From assembly GCA_947184155.2 (NCBI GenBank), contig CAMXCT020003367.1:1-64000 (forward strand): a stretch of DNA of 64,000 nt. Reading direction: 5' to 3'. Under the pieces are notes generated by a model. It saw only the letters and a list, made by a program, of their open reading frames with translations, did no database searches and was not told the DNA's origin. This document shows, in pieces, positions 24,336 through 39,000 of this stretch. This stretch comes from Cladocopium goreaui. Its lineage: Eukaryota > Sar > Dinophyceae > Suessiales > Symbiodiniaceae. Positions within the stretch are counted from its first letter, which is position 1, and each line of letters starts with the position of its first letter. A program made the translations under genes and the position numbers.

Positions 24336-24848
24336 CATAGCGAACCAGCAACAGAATGACATCCCTCCTGCCTTCAAGCAAGGGAGTCATAAAATAATGA
24401 AAGCAAGTTTCGACGCTGCCATATGACTCAGAAATCAGAAGTTCACAATCATCAAAAACTATGAATAATTAGGACTAAGGACATAGGTTTAGGCATATGA
24501 TATAAACATAAACGCAACAGAAACATAAACAGAAACAAAGACTATTGTCATGAACTGAGACCCCCGAAACTGAGCCACTAGTGTTGGCATTAGATCGGCT
24601 ACATTAAGCAGCCAAGCCACATGTTGAATTTGCAATTGGAACGAACTAAAGCAATGAGATGGCCATCGACAGTTGTTGTCGTCGAACTTGTCACTCCACT
24701 GCTCATTAGATCACTGAGTCCGAAACACAAATTTAGATTGGAAACTCAACAACACCATAACAAACATAAGTTGATTTGATTTAATTTATGAATCTATGAG
24801 TTCCATCCTTGCTTCAATAACAAACATAGAAAATGTTGGAATGAATGC

Positions 24849-26825
24849 TCAGTCGTCTGACTTGTCTGTGTTCTTTGTTTGAACACTGTACTGTGCTGCC
24901 TGTGCCTGCAATGCACCAGGAATGATTAGCGTGTGCTCTTTACAAGTGCTCAATGTCTCTGCTAACTCAGAAGTCAACTTCGATGGGATTGGTGAATTGG
25001 ATTCAACTGCCTTGGTAAATCGCTTCGCACTCAAGATTCGAACCAATACCATAGTCGCAATCACTGATAGGAGGTTGTTCATGACGGCCACAGCCTTCTC
25101 AAGGACATGCATTGAGAAATTAAAACATAGTTTGTTTAGGTTAGTTCATTAAGTTTGTAACTCGAAGAAACTAGAATGGAAGACTGGAAGGGTAATCAAA
25201 CTACAACAAATGGATCTTAGAGTTAGTTGTGAAATACAATGTCTAAGTAAATGCAACCAAACAAGACTTAGTAATTTAGAACCTAGACCATGTTGCGAGT
25301 TGGGAGTGTGAAAAATGGGAAATCGGAAATCATATGATATCTTTAAACAGTTCAGGCCTGGTCATACTTGGTTGTGTCAGATTCACAGTTCGCAATCTTG
25401 ATTTCATTCATCACCGCGCGCAACTTGTTGGCATATCCCGAGAGTTCCGGAACGCGATCACTGAAAGCTGTGAGTTGTGGAAAATCTCGATCAAGCTTTG
25501 GTAGGCTCTTGTCATCACTAGGTGCATAGCTCAAGGAGGAGGTATCTGGTAACTTCAGATCTGTTACACATTCAACAGCAGCATCCAATTCAACTGCCTC
25601 CCAGGGAACTTGTCAGTGCATTAAATTACATGTTCTAGTTCTAAGATTATAACATAGAAATAGTATATCAAATTATCAAACAAATATAAATCTAAACTAA
25701 ACCTAATCTAAAATATAACGAACTGGTTTTGATTAGATAAAGTCAAAACTATAACTTAAAACAATTATATAGTTAGAACATTTAGTTGCTATATGACTAG
25801 TCATTGACTCCACGGTCAGTTTAGCTTAGTTACAGAGTTTAGTTTGTAACCGGCCTTCTGGCTTGTCCATGTATGCAATGATTTGGAAGCATCCTCACTA
25901 AGCTTCGCGCACATCTGACCAAAGTGCTCCGCAGTCAAGGGCAGCTCCATGGTCTTGTTCTGAAGAGTTTTGAGAACTCCCACAGCCAACATGTCAATGT
26001 CCGTGTACTTGTTGAAGTCGTCAATGCATGCCTTCAACTTCTTGACTAAGTCTCCCTGAGCCACATCTTCTGCGAGTTGATGACTTTGTGTGACTTCCAC
26101 AAGTCCAAAAAGTGTATCTAGAAATCCACAAGATTTCAGCTGAACATTGCGTCGTTCTCCATCAGGTGGCAGTGCTGCTGCAAGAAGGGACAACCGTTCC
26201 GTGTACTTGGCAATCTCCTGAAAATCGAGCTTGCGCTCCTTGAGCGGTTCTTGCAACCTGCCCAAAGACTCCAGCAAGAATACCTTCGCAACATCACCGT
26301 CCTTCTCAGTCACACAGTCACGCAAAGTTCTCAGCTCAGCCATTAATCCCTTGATACAAGCGGAAAAGGCTCCAATCTCATCTTTGGTGACCGAGGGGAT
26401 CAAGATTTCCAGAAAGTCCTGCATGTAAATTCTAGACAAACGATGTCAATAATTTCAAGACATTCTATTCTAAACCATAGCCACACATTTGCAAGTTAGA
26501 TCATATAGTGTAAGGTTTAAAGTGTAATAGAGAGAATGTAACCATTAAATATAATTAAACCCTAATAGAAATAAAATATTATATTGTTGTATGTATAATA
26601 TATATATATTAATCTAAATATATATATATATATTAATCTAAATATATATATATTAATCTAAATATATATATATATATATATTAATCTAAATATATATATA
26701 TATATTAATATATATATATTAATATATATTGTATCATGTTCCAAGATATAGTTAGTTAGTTGGGTAGTCAGTTAGTTAGTTGGTTGGAATGCTGGTTAGT
26801 TAGCTAGTTAGATGGTGAGTTGGCG

Positions 26826-26878
<53 letters not shown>

Positions 26879-29800
26879 TTTAGTTACTAAATTAGTTAGT
26901 TAGTTTTCTTAATCTATCCTGAAGAGAAAACAAAACAGAAGTCTGAAGACATATATACTTGAAAAAAGGAAGAAACACATGTTTATGAAGTTCAGTCCTC
27001 AAAGTCGCAGATCGATTTGGCAAAGCCAGTGAGCAGGTTATGTAGCTTCTCCCCGTTTGCCACAATCACACCACTCTTCATGCCGATAGTCTCCTTCGAA
27101 ACTGCACATGCTTCACCAAGTAGATCTTGAAATGGCTTGCACTGATCAAGTCGTGTCAACTTTGCTACATCCTCATTGAGAGCGTCAGGTTCCTTGAAGC
27201 ATCGCTGGGTCTTCATGGATTCAATAGAGTTGTCCAGCCATGGAGTAACCTTCCAGCAAAATAATGTGATATCAGTACAGGAAATATAAAGGTGTAACAT
27301 TTTGCAAACAATTTCAATCAATATCAAAAATGAAATTTCTCAAAGTTGAATAATATATGATTAGCATTAAAAAAACACAGTTATTCATATTGTTAAACCA
27401 ACATCAACAATAAGTTTCATAAAATACGTGCCTCTGATTGGCAGATGTACCACACCACAATGGCCATAGATTTGCGCACAAGGGTTGCAAAGCCATCAAC
27501 AGCCTCCTTCCCAAGAACTTTCACCTGTTGCCGTGAAGATCGTAGCTTCTGCAAAGTATCAGCACCATTGAGAATGCATTGGCACCTGCAAAACGCAAAC
27601 TGATGTGACAACAATGTATAAAAAATCTTAAGCACAGACTACTCGTGCAGACTACTGACCTATTGTCAGCTCATATAGCCATGACTAATAAAACATTATA
27701 TTTAGAGCCTAAAACATTAATTAAACTAAAAGTTAACTTTAATAACATATGATCTAAAGTAAATAATAAAAAAAAACTAAATAAAAAAAACACACCAAAA
27801 CCTTTGTTAGAAACTAATAATAAACAATTGACAGGCAAAGACATAATTCAAAACTAAAAGTTAAATGAAGTCATGATACCATTTGCTCAAATCATCATCA
27901 CGTTTGAGCTGCCCTTTGCTGATGAGATCCTTGAGAGGATCAAATGCTTCTGCCACTGATTCATGTAGCTGCTCCTCTGATCCCCTTGACTCTAAAACCA
28001 CCTTCGCTTCAGCCACAATCCTTGGGCCAAACGTTGTGGCCATGACCACTGCGCACAGCTGTGATGAGGATCCCGTCTTGGAAGACCTGATTTCAAGGCT
28101 CAGGCCAAATATACTCTTATAATAATGAAAGAATTTTAACATATCACAACAAACTAATAAACCATATCAATATCATTTGAAAACAAACTATATACAAGCA
28201 ACAATAATGATACCTCATAACTTGCCAAGCAACTTTGAGACATGGCTCATATGTTCCACTGCAAACTTCAGTTTGGCAAGGGGAGCTGAATCTTTGCGAA
28301 TGAGATGCAAAATGATACCAGCTTCGTCGGCAAGGTTGCTGACTGGGCTGCCATAGATAGCATCAAGAAACTTGGTAAGCTTGTCAATGGCAGGCTGTTG
28401 CTCCTGAAGCTTCACAGGCTGCATTTTAAAAAGTAAATGTTGATAAGTTGAGAATGAAAACCAAATAGCATACAAACTCAAACTATTGTCCCTGAAGCTT
28501 TTTCCAATTTGCATTTTAAAACTAACCACCACTATATCCAATTGTTTTCTCTCCTTCTTCTGAGCAATGACCCACTTCACCAGCTTCTGCAAAGACTGTG
28601 CAATGGTAGTGGCAAAGAAGTCGTCAGCAGTCTCCTTGGGATTCTCCTGATCATTTTCGAACCGCTCCTTGATGGTCTCACGTGTTGCGCCCATAACGCG
28701 GTCAAACTCCAATAGCTTGATGTCTTCAAAAAGCATCATTTTCAATGCCCTCCTGATGATGCTGGCACTGAAGGTCATGTTGTACTTCACCGCAGCATCG
28801 TCCAAAAACATGAGCAGTGTAGTCTTGCTGTCAACGGTAGTTTGACCAAGTAGACCTTAGGCATAACACTGTATGGCTGGAACCAAGTGATACATTATGG
28901 CCAAAACCACAGTGAATTATATCATATAGTCATTTGATAATCATTAATGTAATATGTTTCTAATCTTGAAGTGAATTGTATAAATTAATATAGTTTGTGA
29001 CGAATAATTTGGAAACTTATATATACATTATACATATGTATGCACATGTATGATATAAACATTCATTGAAGCAAATTTGTTGGATCATATATATAAATTA
29101 TTTAATATATATATATATTATTTAGTGTTTTAAAAGAAATATTCATAGCATAGAAGTATGTATTGTGTTAAGGATTAGTCTATGTTGAAACTAATATTTA
29201 TAGTATAGTATAGATATATTGGCTTTCATCAAAAATCACATAGCATCAGGATATTGTACAAATGTAGATTAATTAATTATATATATTTAAATTAAAATAG
29301 TATTAGTATTATATTATATTTTATATATTTTATATTTCTTATATACACAAAATATATTTGTACATTGTACATACATCGATTTACAAATTAATAACCTTTG
29401 TGTTCATTCCAATTTGTGCTTGTATTGAACTCTATTTCTTTGAAACTTGACTTGTGAGACTATAGGTTTCTTCATATAGTTTCTCTATTGGTTCAATGTT
29501 TGAATGGTGGATGATGGTGAATGAAACAGTTACAACGTCCACAATGAACCAGCTCTCAAAACTCTGAACGCCATATGTTTCAAGTCCCAGTGACACTTGA
29601 TAACTACTTGCATGTTCTTCACCAGCTCTTCGATCTTCCCTAGCTCTTCATTGATCGGTGGAATCTCTTCACTGTTGCAAACACGTCTGTTGAGAGACTT
29701 CATCTTCAATTTGAGATCTGCTTTGAAGGCAGTGAGTTCAGACTGATGTTCTCCAAGTTTGGAACGAAATTCCTTGTCAGCCATCGGCGCACTGACATCA

Positions 29801-29940
29801 CGAAGCGGCTTGAGCTTGTTGTTGTAGGACTCCAAGATAGCGAGATCTGATTTCGACAATGTGGTGCCAGCGTCATCATCGAAGTCCAAGTCCAGCTCAG
29901 TCACATTGGCTTCGCGTTTTCCTTGGAAATATAGACATAA
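24849..29940 (-). CDS. G5: multi-exon helical protein of unknown function
   Basis: A chain of about nine minus-strand exons, each open and flanked by plausible splice sites: about 29.94-29.56, 28.85-28.53, 28.42-28.22, 28.10-27.89, 27.59-27.44, 27.25-27.00, 26.43-25.83, 25.60-25.36 and 25.11-24.85 kb, ending in NTDKSDD and a stop. The product is charged, rich in Leu, Lys and Glu and lacks membrane segments, so it should be soluble and largely helical (for example KRDDDLSKW, MMLFEDIKLLEFDRVMGATR). Some exons run into stops just after GC- or GA-type donors (after DQ near 25.36 kb, after DFE near 27.0 kb), as in dinoflagellate genes. I recognise no domain. It lies between G4 and the methyltransferase in the same orientation and belongs to the giant element. 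Confidence 0.6.
26575..26735. repeat. TA-rich repeat with TATATTAATCTAAA units
   Basis: Several copies of TATATATTAATCTAAA with variable (TA)n. Intronic in G5. Confidence 0.9.
26752..26905. repeat. GTTA tetranucleotide array
   Basis: Nearly pure (GTTA)n at 26825-26880, with degenerate GTTGG/GTTAGCTA variants before it. Intronic in G5. Confidence 0.95.
28900..29520. other. AT-rich gap, no exon seen
   Basis: Very AT-rich sequence with (TA)n tracts, for example at 29085-29125 and 29280-29345, between two G5 exons. Most likely an intron. Confidence 0.65.
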
Positions 29941-30069
29941 CTCAATAGCTAGCTTGATGTGGGATATATTTTGTTTCGCTATAGTTTTTTTTTGAAATCT
30001 TCAACATTGTATGCATAACTCCAGAAACTTATAATACGAAAACAATAATTAAAGTAACTAAAGCAAAGG

Positions 30070-33000
30070 CTAGTAGCCAGCATTTCCAACAACAGTCTTC
30101 TGTGGCTTGGATTCCTTCTCATTCTTGGACTGTTCTGCTGCATTCTTGGACTTGGTAGCTACGGACCCTGTGGATCTATTCTGCTGCTTCACAGTTGCTG
30201 ATGCTGCTGCTTTTGGCCTTGCCTTACCTTTTGGTGCTGCCTTCTGAGGTGAATTTGAAGGAGCACTATAGCGATTCAAGAATTTCATCATTCTGATCCC
30301 CCCTGTGTTTTCTTCACTCTCAGAACCAGAATCATCAGATTTCTTCCCGTCCTTGTCTGTGCCACTGTTGGCAATTGACTTTGCATCATCTTTTACCTTT
30401 GGCCTCTGTACCTTAGTTTTTCAGTAGCGATAGAGGAGAAGAGAAATAATATATAACTTCACTGTTTATATTATATAGCATTACACACGCATATATATAT
30501 ATATAGTAGTAATTATCAATAATAACAATGTTATTCATTATAATTAGAGTTCATCTCTCCAAGTGGAAATACAAATCAATCCCAGTGTGCAGCTTAACTA
30601 CTTGCTATTCATTCAGGATAAATTAAACTTCAAACAAGTTGCGCCGGATGATGAAGATGACACACCAGCCATTGGTGCATCTTCATGCCTGATTGGGCGA
30701 ATGTCACGTAGAACGGCTCGTTTGGCAGCCGACTGGATATTGTCAAGTGCTTCTCCGGTGGGGTCAACTGCTGATTCCTCTACCAACTGTGCTTCCCGTT
30801 TCACTTGATTCGTACGTTTGTCAATCCTCTTCCACCATCCTGATTTGCCAAGACTCACGTTCACTCCATACACTTTGGTACCACAAGGAAGGTAGTCGGT
30901 GGTGACTTGATGCGGTTCAGGTTCCCCATATTCTGCACGGTAGGCTTCAAGCTCGACGAAAAATGATTTGTTGGCCTTAAGTCCTTGTGTACTCTTCTCA
31001 TTGGTTGTGATGGTCTCCAAACAGCCAATGTTCATTTCGACTCTGAACTTCATCTTGGGGTTCTGAATCTTCATTTTGATAATCCCAGAGCGAATGTCCT
31101 ACACAGGTTAGTGGTAAGTGAAGCCAAATTGTAAGTTGTAATTTTGCATATTTGTCTTTGACATTGCTTGGATAATATTCTATTCTATAGTACTATAGTG
31201 GATGACAACTCTAGTAATGAAACCAAACCGTTTTCATAAACAACATCTCCTGAAACTTGTGACCAACGGTGGGGTCAACTTCGCATGCTCGGTTGAACTT
31301 CTCCTCTGTCTTGAACTTTGCTTCAAAGCCTCTCCGGTCCCATACCTTTTCTGTTTTTTGTTCGTTTGTGATTAGATAGTTGTTCAATGTTCCGATATAA
31401 TATAGAAATATAAAATACAAACCCCATACAATTAAAAAACAACATTTACGTTAGCTAGAGACATGCTACCAAAACAAGCGGAGCGCTCACGACTCCTATT
31501 TTTGTCTGTGACGAGTGGTGCAGTCTCTGTACAAACCACTCACCCAGAGAGACTTGCCAGCCGACATTCTGTCAGCGGCATATCCCCCCGGGTGGGTGGG
31601 AGGGCCAACAATCAAAATGGGCAAAGACTTGAGCCCAAAATGACAGTAGCAAAACACGCTAACCCTCCGTTCTCGTGAACATCCAAGTTAGCTAGAGACA
31701 TGCTACCAAAACAAGCGGAGCGCTCACGACTCCTATTTTTGTCTGTGACGAGTGGTGCAGTCTCTGTACAAACCACTAGAGAGACTTGCCAGCCGACATT
31801 CTGTCAGCGGCATATCCCCCCGAAATAGGCATGGGCATCCGCCAAATAAAAATCTACAATGGACATGCAAAAGAAAACCCACATGGTATCGACCGTGAAA
31901 CAAAGAATCAAGGCTGCCTCAGACATTCCCCGGCTCTCAGTAGGCAACCTGTACGTTGAAGCCTCCATGGAACACGGATGAATGCAGAATTGCCACGGCA
32001 AAGTCTCACTGGTTCCACTGTCGATCCTGATGGTTTCCATAGTCATAGCTGGACCAGCCATCTTGGTTGCTGCCTCGTTGCCCATCTCTGGTCCAGTTGC
32101 CCCAGTTGTCATCGTCTGCGGCATTTGCATCTCTCCGTTGTGTGACATCTGGTTGATGCCGTTGCCACTCACTGCTGCGTCTCGCTTGCCAGTCGTGCCA
32201 TTGACTTCCTGCTTCCCAGTTGGCCGTGCTTTCAGCTTCAGCCTGGTTGGATGCAGCAGCTGGAGCAGCTGACTGGCGAGGTGGTGGAGTGCTGCGTGAT
32301 CTATCGGATCGATAGTTGGCCTTTGTAGCTTTTCGGCGGGCCCGCTCCTTGTTCTTCTCTTCGAGGAAACCCGGCTTCAGGACTTGCTTGGAATACCCAT
32401 GTGACCAGGATTTCGGGAAATCCTCAAAGGAGGCACCCTCCATTTCAGCCAAGGCTCGCTGATGTCGGGCGGCCCGTTGCCGGCCCTTTTGGCGTTGTTT
32501 GGCCTCCGCATAGGTGAAGCCATCCTTGAGATCCTTCTCGAATTTGCCTGGGTGCATTTCGGGCAGTGGACGAGTGCTGAACTCAAAGTTGAGCTCCTCC
32601 AGTTTGCTCTTGCACCGCTTCCATGCTTGGGAGCGAAGCGTCTTCCTCATCTCTGGGGGTGCTCGCAGGAAAGCTTCCACTTTCGTCTTGGTCTTCTCGA
32701 GCAGCTCCTCATCTTCTGCCTTCTCCTCAGGGGTTCGATCATCGTCATCACCATAGTCGACTTCAGACTCGTCAAACCCAAAGTGGTTCACCTCAGTGGG
32801 CGGAGCGCCCTCAGAAGATGATGCTGTTGCGCCTGAACCGAGTCCCATAGCTCTTGCCGGCATGGCATATATAGCTGGCTGCTGGCAGTGGCGGAGGGGG
32901 CTTCTTTGGTGCTGGTGTCTTGTGCATCAGCACTGGAGGAACTGGTTTGGGGGCTAGGGCTTTCGGCGGCTCCTTTGGCTCAGGTACCTGTTCTGGATGA

Positions 33001-36000
33001 GCTGGCTTTGGAAGTGGCGGCGGAGCCACCTTTGGGGGAGCCGAAAGCATGGGAGGCTTAGGAGGTGGTGGCTTCTTGAATTCGACACCTTTCGTCCCTG
33101 CCATTAGCCATGCTTTTGCGCTGGGATGCATTTTTTAGAAGCCCCGGATGGTCTCCCAAACATGCCTCCCGGACCTCTCTTGGGACAGAAGTCATAGGTG
33201 GAGCATCTTCAATCAGCATCTTGGCCCGTCCTCTGTTCACGAAATCCATGAACTGGAGCAGTCCTTGCATCACGGCTTGATCGAAGGTTTGGAAGACTTG
33301 CTCAGACCCGGTCCCCTCCTCAGGGAGCTCTTCCCATGCCGGCTCGTCCCAATCTTCTTCATCGAATTGGTGGTCTTGGAGGATGTCCATGTCATCGTCT
33401 TCAGCTTCCACCTCAACATACACATAGTCATCCTCGTTGTCTGGGACGGTGCTCTCCGGTGGAAGGTCATCTTCGACCCAAGGCTCAGACCCGGGCTCCA
33501 ACCAGCTCGAAGGGGCCCTATATCTGGATGACGTCTCTGACCACCAAGACTCAGACGGAGCGTCTGATCGTTTCACCCCTGCATCTGCCAGTGCGATGCG
33601 AGGAACTCGCAAATCGCCCACCATGCCCCCTCCAGTGTATGGTTGGGTCGCCCTGGGGAAATGCTTGGCCGGTGTTGGCGGTGCTCCCTTTGGAATAGCT
33701 TGCGTGGGTGCCATTTTTTGCATTGGTGGGGTGGTAGGTCCTCTGGGCCTCCCATCATCATTTCTTGGTGGCGGTGCTTTCCTTGGCTTCGCACTTGAGC
33801 TCGGAGTAGGCGGATTCGCGGGCGGTGGAGGTTTCCTTGGCTTTTGCGCGGTCCCTGCTGGAGCAGGAGGGGCTTTGGCTGGGGGCGGTCCTCCTTGCGC
33901 TCCTCCTCCAGGATATCCCTGTGAAGGGGGGGGCGGTTTACGAGGCACCTCCCGGCCTGCTCCTCCCGAGCTGCTGGCTCCTGCGCCAGCAGGAGTGGAG
34001 GACCGATCAAAACTTGATCTGGCTTGTTGGAATGATGAAGCTTGCTTGGCATAGACACCAGCTGGAACAACTGGGGAACGGCCTCGCCCATGCTTTGCAG
34101 CAATTTGCTCTTGTCTCCACCTCATGTATTGAGTGGCCATCAGTGGATCCAAGAGGATCTCTCGGACCATTCCCAACATCTTAAACTCCTCTCCTTTGGC
34201 TTTCTGGACATCTTCCCCAGCAGTTGCAAAGCGGTCTGGATGAGTCTCACGGGACCTGCGACGATATGCGGTGAGCACCTGAGCTGGAGTCGCACCGGGT
34301 GGAACACCCAGGAATTGATAAAGATCTAGTCCTGGGTGAGCTGCTACAAAGAGGTTCGCTGCATTGGCTCGATCTGGAGCTGCTGGCTTTCGTCCCCCAT
34401 CGGCACTTTCATCAGTAGCATCCATAGCACCAGCCTTCACTGCAAACGATACCTTACGATCTGGTGCCCACGAAAATGCACGATTGGTGTTTGAGCCTCG
34501 AGGAGCTCTGGATGTTCGCTTCGTGGCAACTGGGCTGCTAAAAGGGTTTGATCCTCCATGACTGTTATGGAATAACTCATCTTGAGGGACCCCCAATAAA
34601 CCAGGATAGGACTCTTGGGGTTCAGTTGGAACAACCGCTGGATGCCTACGGACCCCGGGGTCTTTTTGGCTGGGGAGTGTAATGAGGCTGGTACCCAACA
34701 TCCCTTCTGAAATCCCTTTCTGAGCGGTATGATCTTCATAAAGGTAAGCATGAACAGCATCGGATGACCAACCACCGTACCTCTTAAGCCTTTCTAAGTC
34801 CCCAGTACTTGCGAAAAATGCAGTGGCTCCCCCCTTACGTAGTGAGTGTGAACCAGCGAGTTCGCCAGGAAACCCGGCGGCCAATGCAGCTATCTTGATG
34901 AAATGGGTGATGCCCTCTCTGTCAAGCCCCGTCCCGTCTTCATAGCGGAACAAAGGCGCCTCGTCTTCAGGGCTGCGCCACCGATGGGGCTGTAGGACCT
35001 GTAGCGCGGCTAAGGCTTCAACAGGGCAGAGATCTCCACCGGAACGGTGGTGTGACCGTGTTTGGCCCCTACCATACTGATCGGTTTTGAAGATCTAATC
35101 TGCACTACGACTTCATCGGCCTTGGCGCCTATGGTAGGCTGCCCATGCGAAAAGAAAGCAACATCAGCTGGGCGGAGCGCCCTATTCATGGGGTCTTCTC
35201 CATTGATACTGGGCAAGAGTTCACTGGCCCGCATCATGAAAAACCAACCTGTAAGAAGGGCTCCTTTGATCATGGTTTGATCGACAACTGATAAACCGCT
35301 ACTTTTCAAGTGCTGGACCAACCATCGCAACATGTTGGGGGTAACAGGGAGGTTTCGTTTTGGGGCGCCTTCCCAACGTTGTAGACCCGCAACCGCTGCC
35401 CACAACCGAGGTCGCCCGACCAGTGGATCAGGGTATCCTGCCGCAACATGTGCATAACGAATGGCTGACAACCTTTGTCTGACCCCACCTATGGACCTTC
35501 CCATGACTTGATGTAGAAATACTACAAACCGAATCAACCTCTGCTCGTCTTCAGTCCGAGCGGAGCGCTCTTCTCCGTCAAGGAACGGGTGAGTGCCCGA
35601 GCTGGCATTGTACAACGCCCATTGCTTCCAGCCTGATGCATAGACCCTGCGAGTTGAATCAAGCTCTGCTGTGCTCCCTCCTCGGGGGCGGGGGGTCCCA
35701 GTAGTCCCGCCTCTTTTGGATGCGGGCTGGACCAGCCTCTCCACTTCACTGAGTGCTGGCTTCACGGTGGTGCGTTTGCCTCCGCCTGCTTTCGCCTGGG
35801 TTGTCGCTCCCACGAACTCATGAGTGGGTGCCACTGCCACACGTGGCTCTTTCCACGAAGTAAGGAAAAGCTCGGAAGAGGGAGCCTTCGGGTTCCTCCC
35901 CCACGCTCGCAGCCAGACCTCTAGTTGCTCGTGGGCTTGGATCTCATCGGGGTCCAGGACTCCTGCCTTCCCATCGGTTCCAGTCAGAGCCTGCATGAGA

Positions 36001-39000
36001 CTCATAGCCACTTGCCAGCCTGGCTCCCGGACTGCAGCTGCTATCATGCGATCCTTTTTCTTCGAGTCGGCGGAACGCCAATCCTCTGCGAGGCCCCCTT
36101 GCATTTCCCACACCTCTTCTGGGAGGAGAGGACGGACCAGACCCGTCCCATCTTCCAACAGGGTGCCTCCTGGGATCTTGAGACGCTCACCTGTGAGCCT
36201 AGGTCCGCAAGCTGGGCCCCGTGTGCTATGGACCAGGTGCCTGCTGCCGGCGCGCACGTCAACCAAGTGGCCGACTGGTTTTGGAAGCCACTTGTCTCCG
36301 GTGGTGATGAGGTTTGGTTCTCTCGTGAAAAGGTAGTCGGGCGGGCATAATCCCTTACCTGACTCCTCTGCGGATCGCAGAGGTAACATCTGACACTCGT
36401 TGACTTGTGCAACTCGCCATGCTTGAACTCTCTCCTTTTCGTCGGCCGTTCCTCCAAAAAGCCAAAGTCTTCTGGCCCTGGCAAAGAAGCTGCCGTGGTG
36501 TGAAGTCTGATAGTCGACCACTTGTGCCTGACCCCATTGAACCTGAAGCTGCATCAGGCGATTTCGGCTGGTTTCAGAGAGCTCCCTGGGCTGGTCAACG
36601 ATAAGTCGTCCTCTCCAATCAGTTCTGGCGAGGGTTTTTAGAAGGATGTCTGCCTCCCGCCCTTTTGGGTCTTGAGTGAGAACACAGACGATCCAGTCAG
36701 CTTGCGCCTGGCTTGCGATCGATCCTCCGCCCTTGGCCCACCCCAGCTCGAACGTCAGTAGTTCCGACCCTAGCCGGATTTGGTGGAGTCCCCCTTTGAA
36801 TGGCTTTGGTTCGATCTTGGCGGGGAAGGCATGCACGGTTTGCTGTTCGTTGGCCAGCTGAATGGCTAAAGCTGCACTCGGGCCCTTCTCCCCTGGTAGC
36901 TTCAACGTGGGGCGCATGGCTTCTCGCAGGAGTCCTTCCCAGTCCTCATTGAGCTCGAGGCGGGTCCAGCCACTGCTTTCCATTTCCGCATGGACCTTGT
37001 CTTCATCCTCCCTTGTCAGCCAGTCGTTGAGAGTATTGTGGTAGGTACGGACGTACGCTCCATCGACAGTGAAGCTATTCTCCGCTTCGAGCCGCTGGAG
37101 CAGCAGCAAGAGCGCCCTCACGTATCTGTTTGAAGCGCGCCTGGTACGTAACCATGCTTTGACATTCATGTTGTCAGTCACATAAAGGATCAGTTGCCCC
37201 TGCCAGGTTTCCTTCCGCGCCGCTGCCAGGACAATGAACGTCAGAAGCTCCATCACTCCGATGATCTCCAAGTGATCTCCGCCCCCTACGACTTCGCTCA
37301 CGGCCCTGACGTATCTGCTGCTGTCCGCCATGTGGTAGCATCTATCCTTCCAATCAGTGCTTCCGAGCCTGGTTAGCGTGGCATCTCCTCCAACGAATCG
37401 GGCCGAAGCGGCCATGCCAGGGAGTGCGAGCCTTTCCCTTAACGGCAGGAGCTTGCCGAAAGCTGCTCTGAAACTGGTTCCCCAAGGCTTTTCCATCTGG
37501 AGGCGAACCCAATCGAGCGCATCCCAGAACTCAGCCCAGGCAGCCTCTAGCTCACTCTCGGAGCCCCTGGGTTTCACCCATTCATGATCGCCTACTTCCT
37601 GCTGCAGGAGCCTGTAAAAGACTGGTAGATAGGGTGCAATCTCCGGGCGGAGACGGCCCAATACTGCGCTGTCCCTGCCAGTTCTCGGAGCAGCTTGGTA
37701 CGAACTCGTTGGCACCCCCTTTGAAGCTGAGGCTCTCTTAGGAGATGCTTCGCCTTTATTCGCTTCGGTTCCGGGAGGACCACAACCTGTTCTTCAAAGT
37801 CTAGGTGGAGGCCCCACAGGAGCTGGGATTTTGCCGGGGTGCCTTCTTCGGCGAGCTTGTCGAGATTGATGGCTCCAGGGCCCCAGACTGATACCATAGC
37901 TGCATCCATTGCTGACAGGGATCTCTGGATCCTATTCCCCACTAGTGGCTCTACCACCACGCCGTCATCCATCAGCCATCGGCTGGTGTAGGGAACCACA
38001 TCGTTGAATTGAGGATGGCATGGTCGGAACGACCCGTGGTGCTTTTGGGCTGCGGTGGCCCATATCACGAACTCCCCTGGCGCTCCTACCCAACCGAACA
38101 CCATCACCAGACTCAGGATCAGCACACCTAGAATCCTCGTGCAGAATTCAGGGACATCGCCCGGCTTGAGGAAGTGCCACTTGAAAGCCCTTGGCACGTC
38201 GCGTTTCGCACACCTCTGTGGAACCTTCGGGTGTCGCACCCTCCACCAAAGGCTTTGCCTGACCACTGCTCTGTGCCTAGGCTGAGCGGCGGGTGGGTGG
38301 TCGTATTTGGAGCCCGAAGCATTCCTGGCTCGCATATCGTTGATGGGACGACCTTCCGCTGAGATGGTTCTGTCGGGGTTTTGCTTGGGCACTCGGCCGA
38401 GAGGGCTCTCGGCCACCTTGCTCTCGGTCAGTATCTGGTCGATTTGCCGATTTTCTTCTTGGTCCTCGGTCTCTGTGGAACACAGAAGTACCGCCCCATA
38501 AGATGCGTCTTTCCATGCCTTCTGCAGCATCTCTTCCTCGTGCCCCCTGACGCTCTTGGGGGTACTCTTAGCTCGGCTGGGCACGCCCTTGAGCACACAG
38601 TCTTTCAAGTATTGCTCGTGTAGGGGGCTGAGCCCTTTCAGTGCTCCTTCCTTTGCCTTCTGGAAGTGTTCCCCATACTTCCTCAGCCTCGCTTTGTTGA
38701 CTAATTCAGCTGCTCTTGGCACCGAGCCGGCGGCCCTCAACAACGCATTTCCTGCCTCTGTGGCTTTTCTCACTGCCTCCTTGCTGTAAGCACTCTGGCA
38801 TACCTCCAAGTATTTCTCAGCAGTGCTTTGGCCATTGGCGTCGTCCACGCTGCCTGCCCTTGTGCCCTGCCCCTCAGCTTGCTTTTCGGGATCGGAAACA
38901 GACCCCTCCCCCCCACAAAACGTACAAGGGTAGACCATCTGTTGGAGTTCGCATCCTGAACAGGTGTAGCCATGTGGGAGGCCTGGTCCATCCGCTTGGC

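Noticed and set aside
33437-34054. 205-aa plus-strand Gly/Pro-rich frame, and similar plus-strand frames across 33-44 kb
   Set aside because: Shadows of the long minus-strand retrotransposon ORFs, which carry recognisable RT, RNase H and recombinase motifs.
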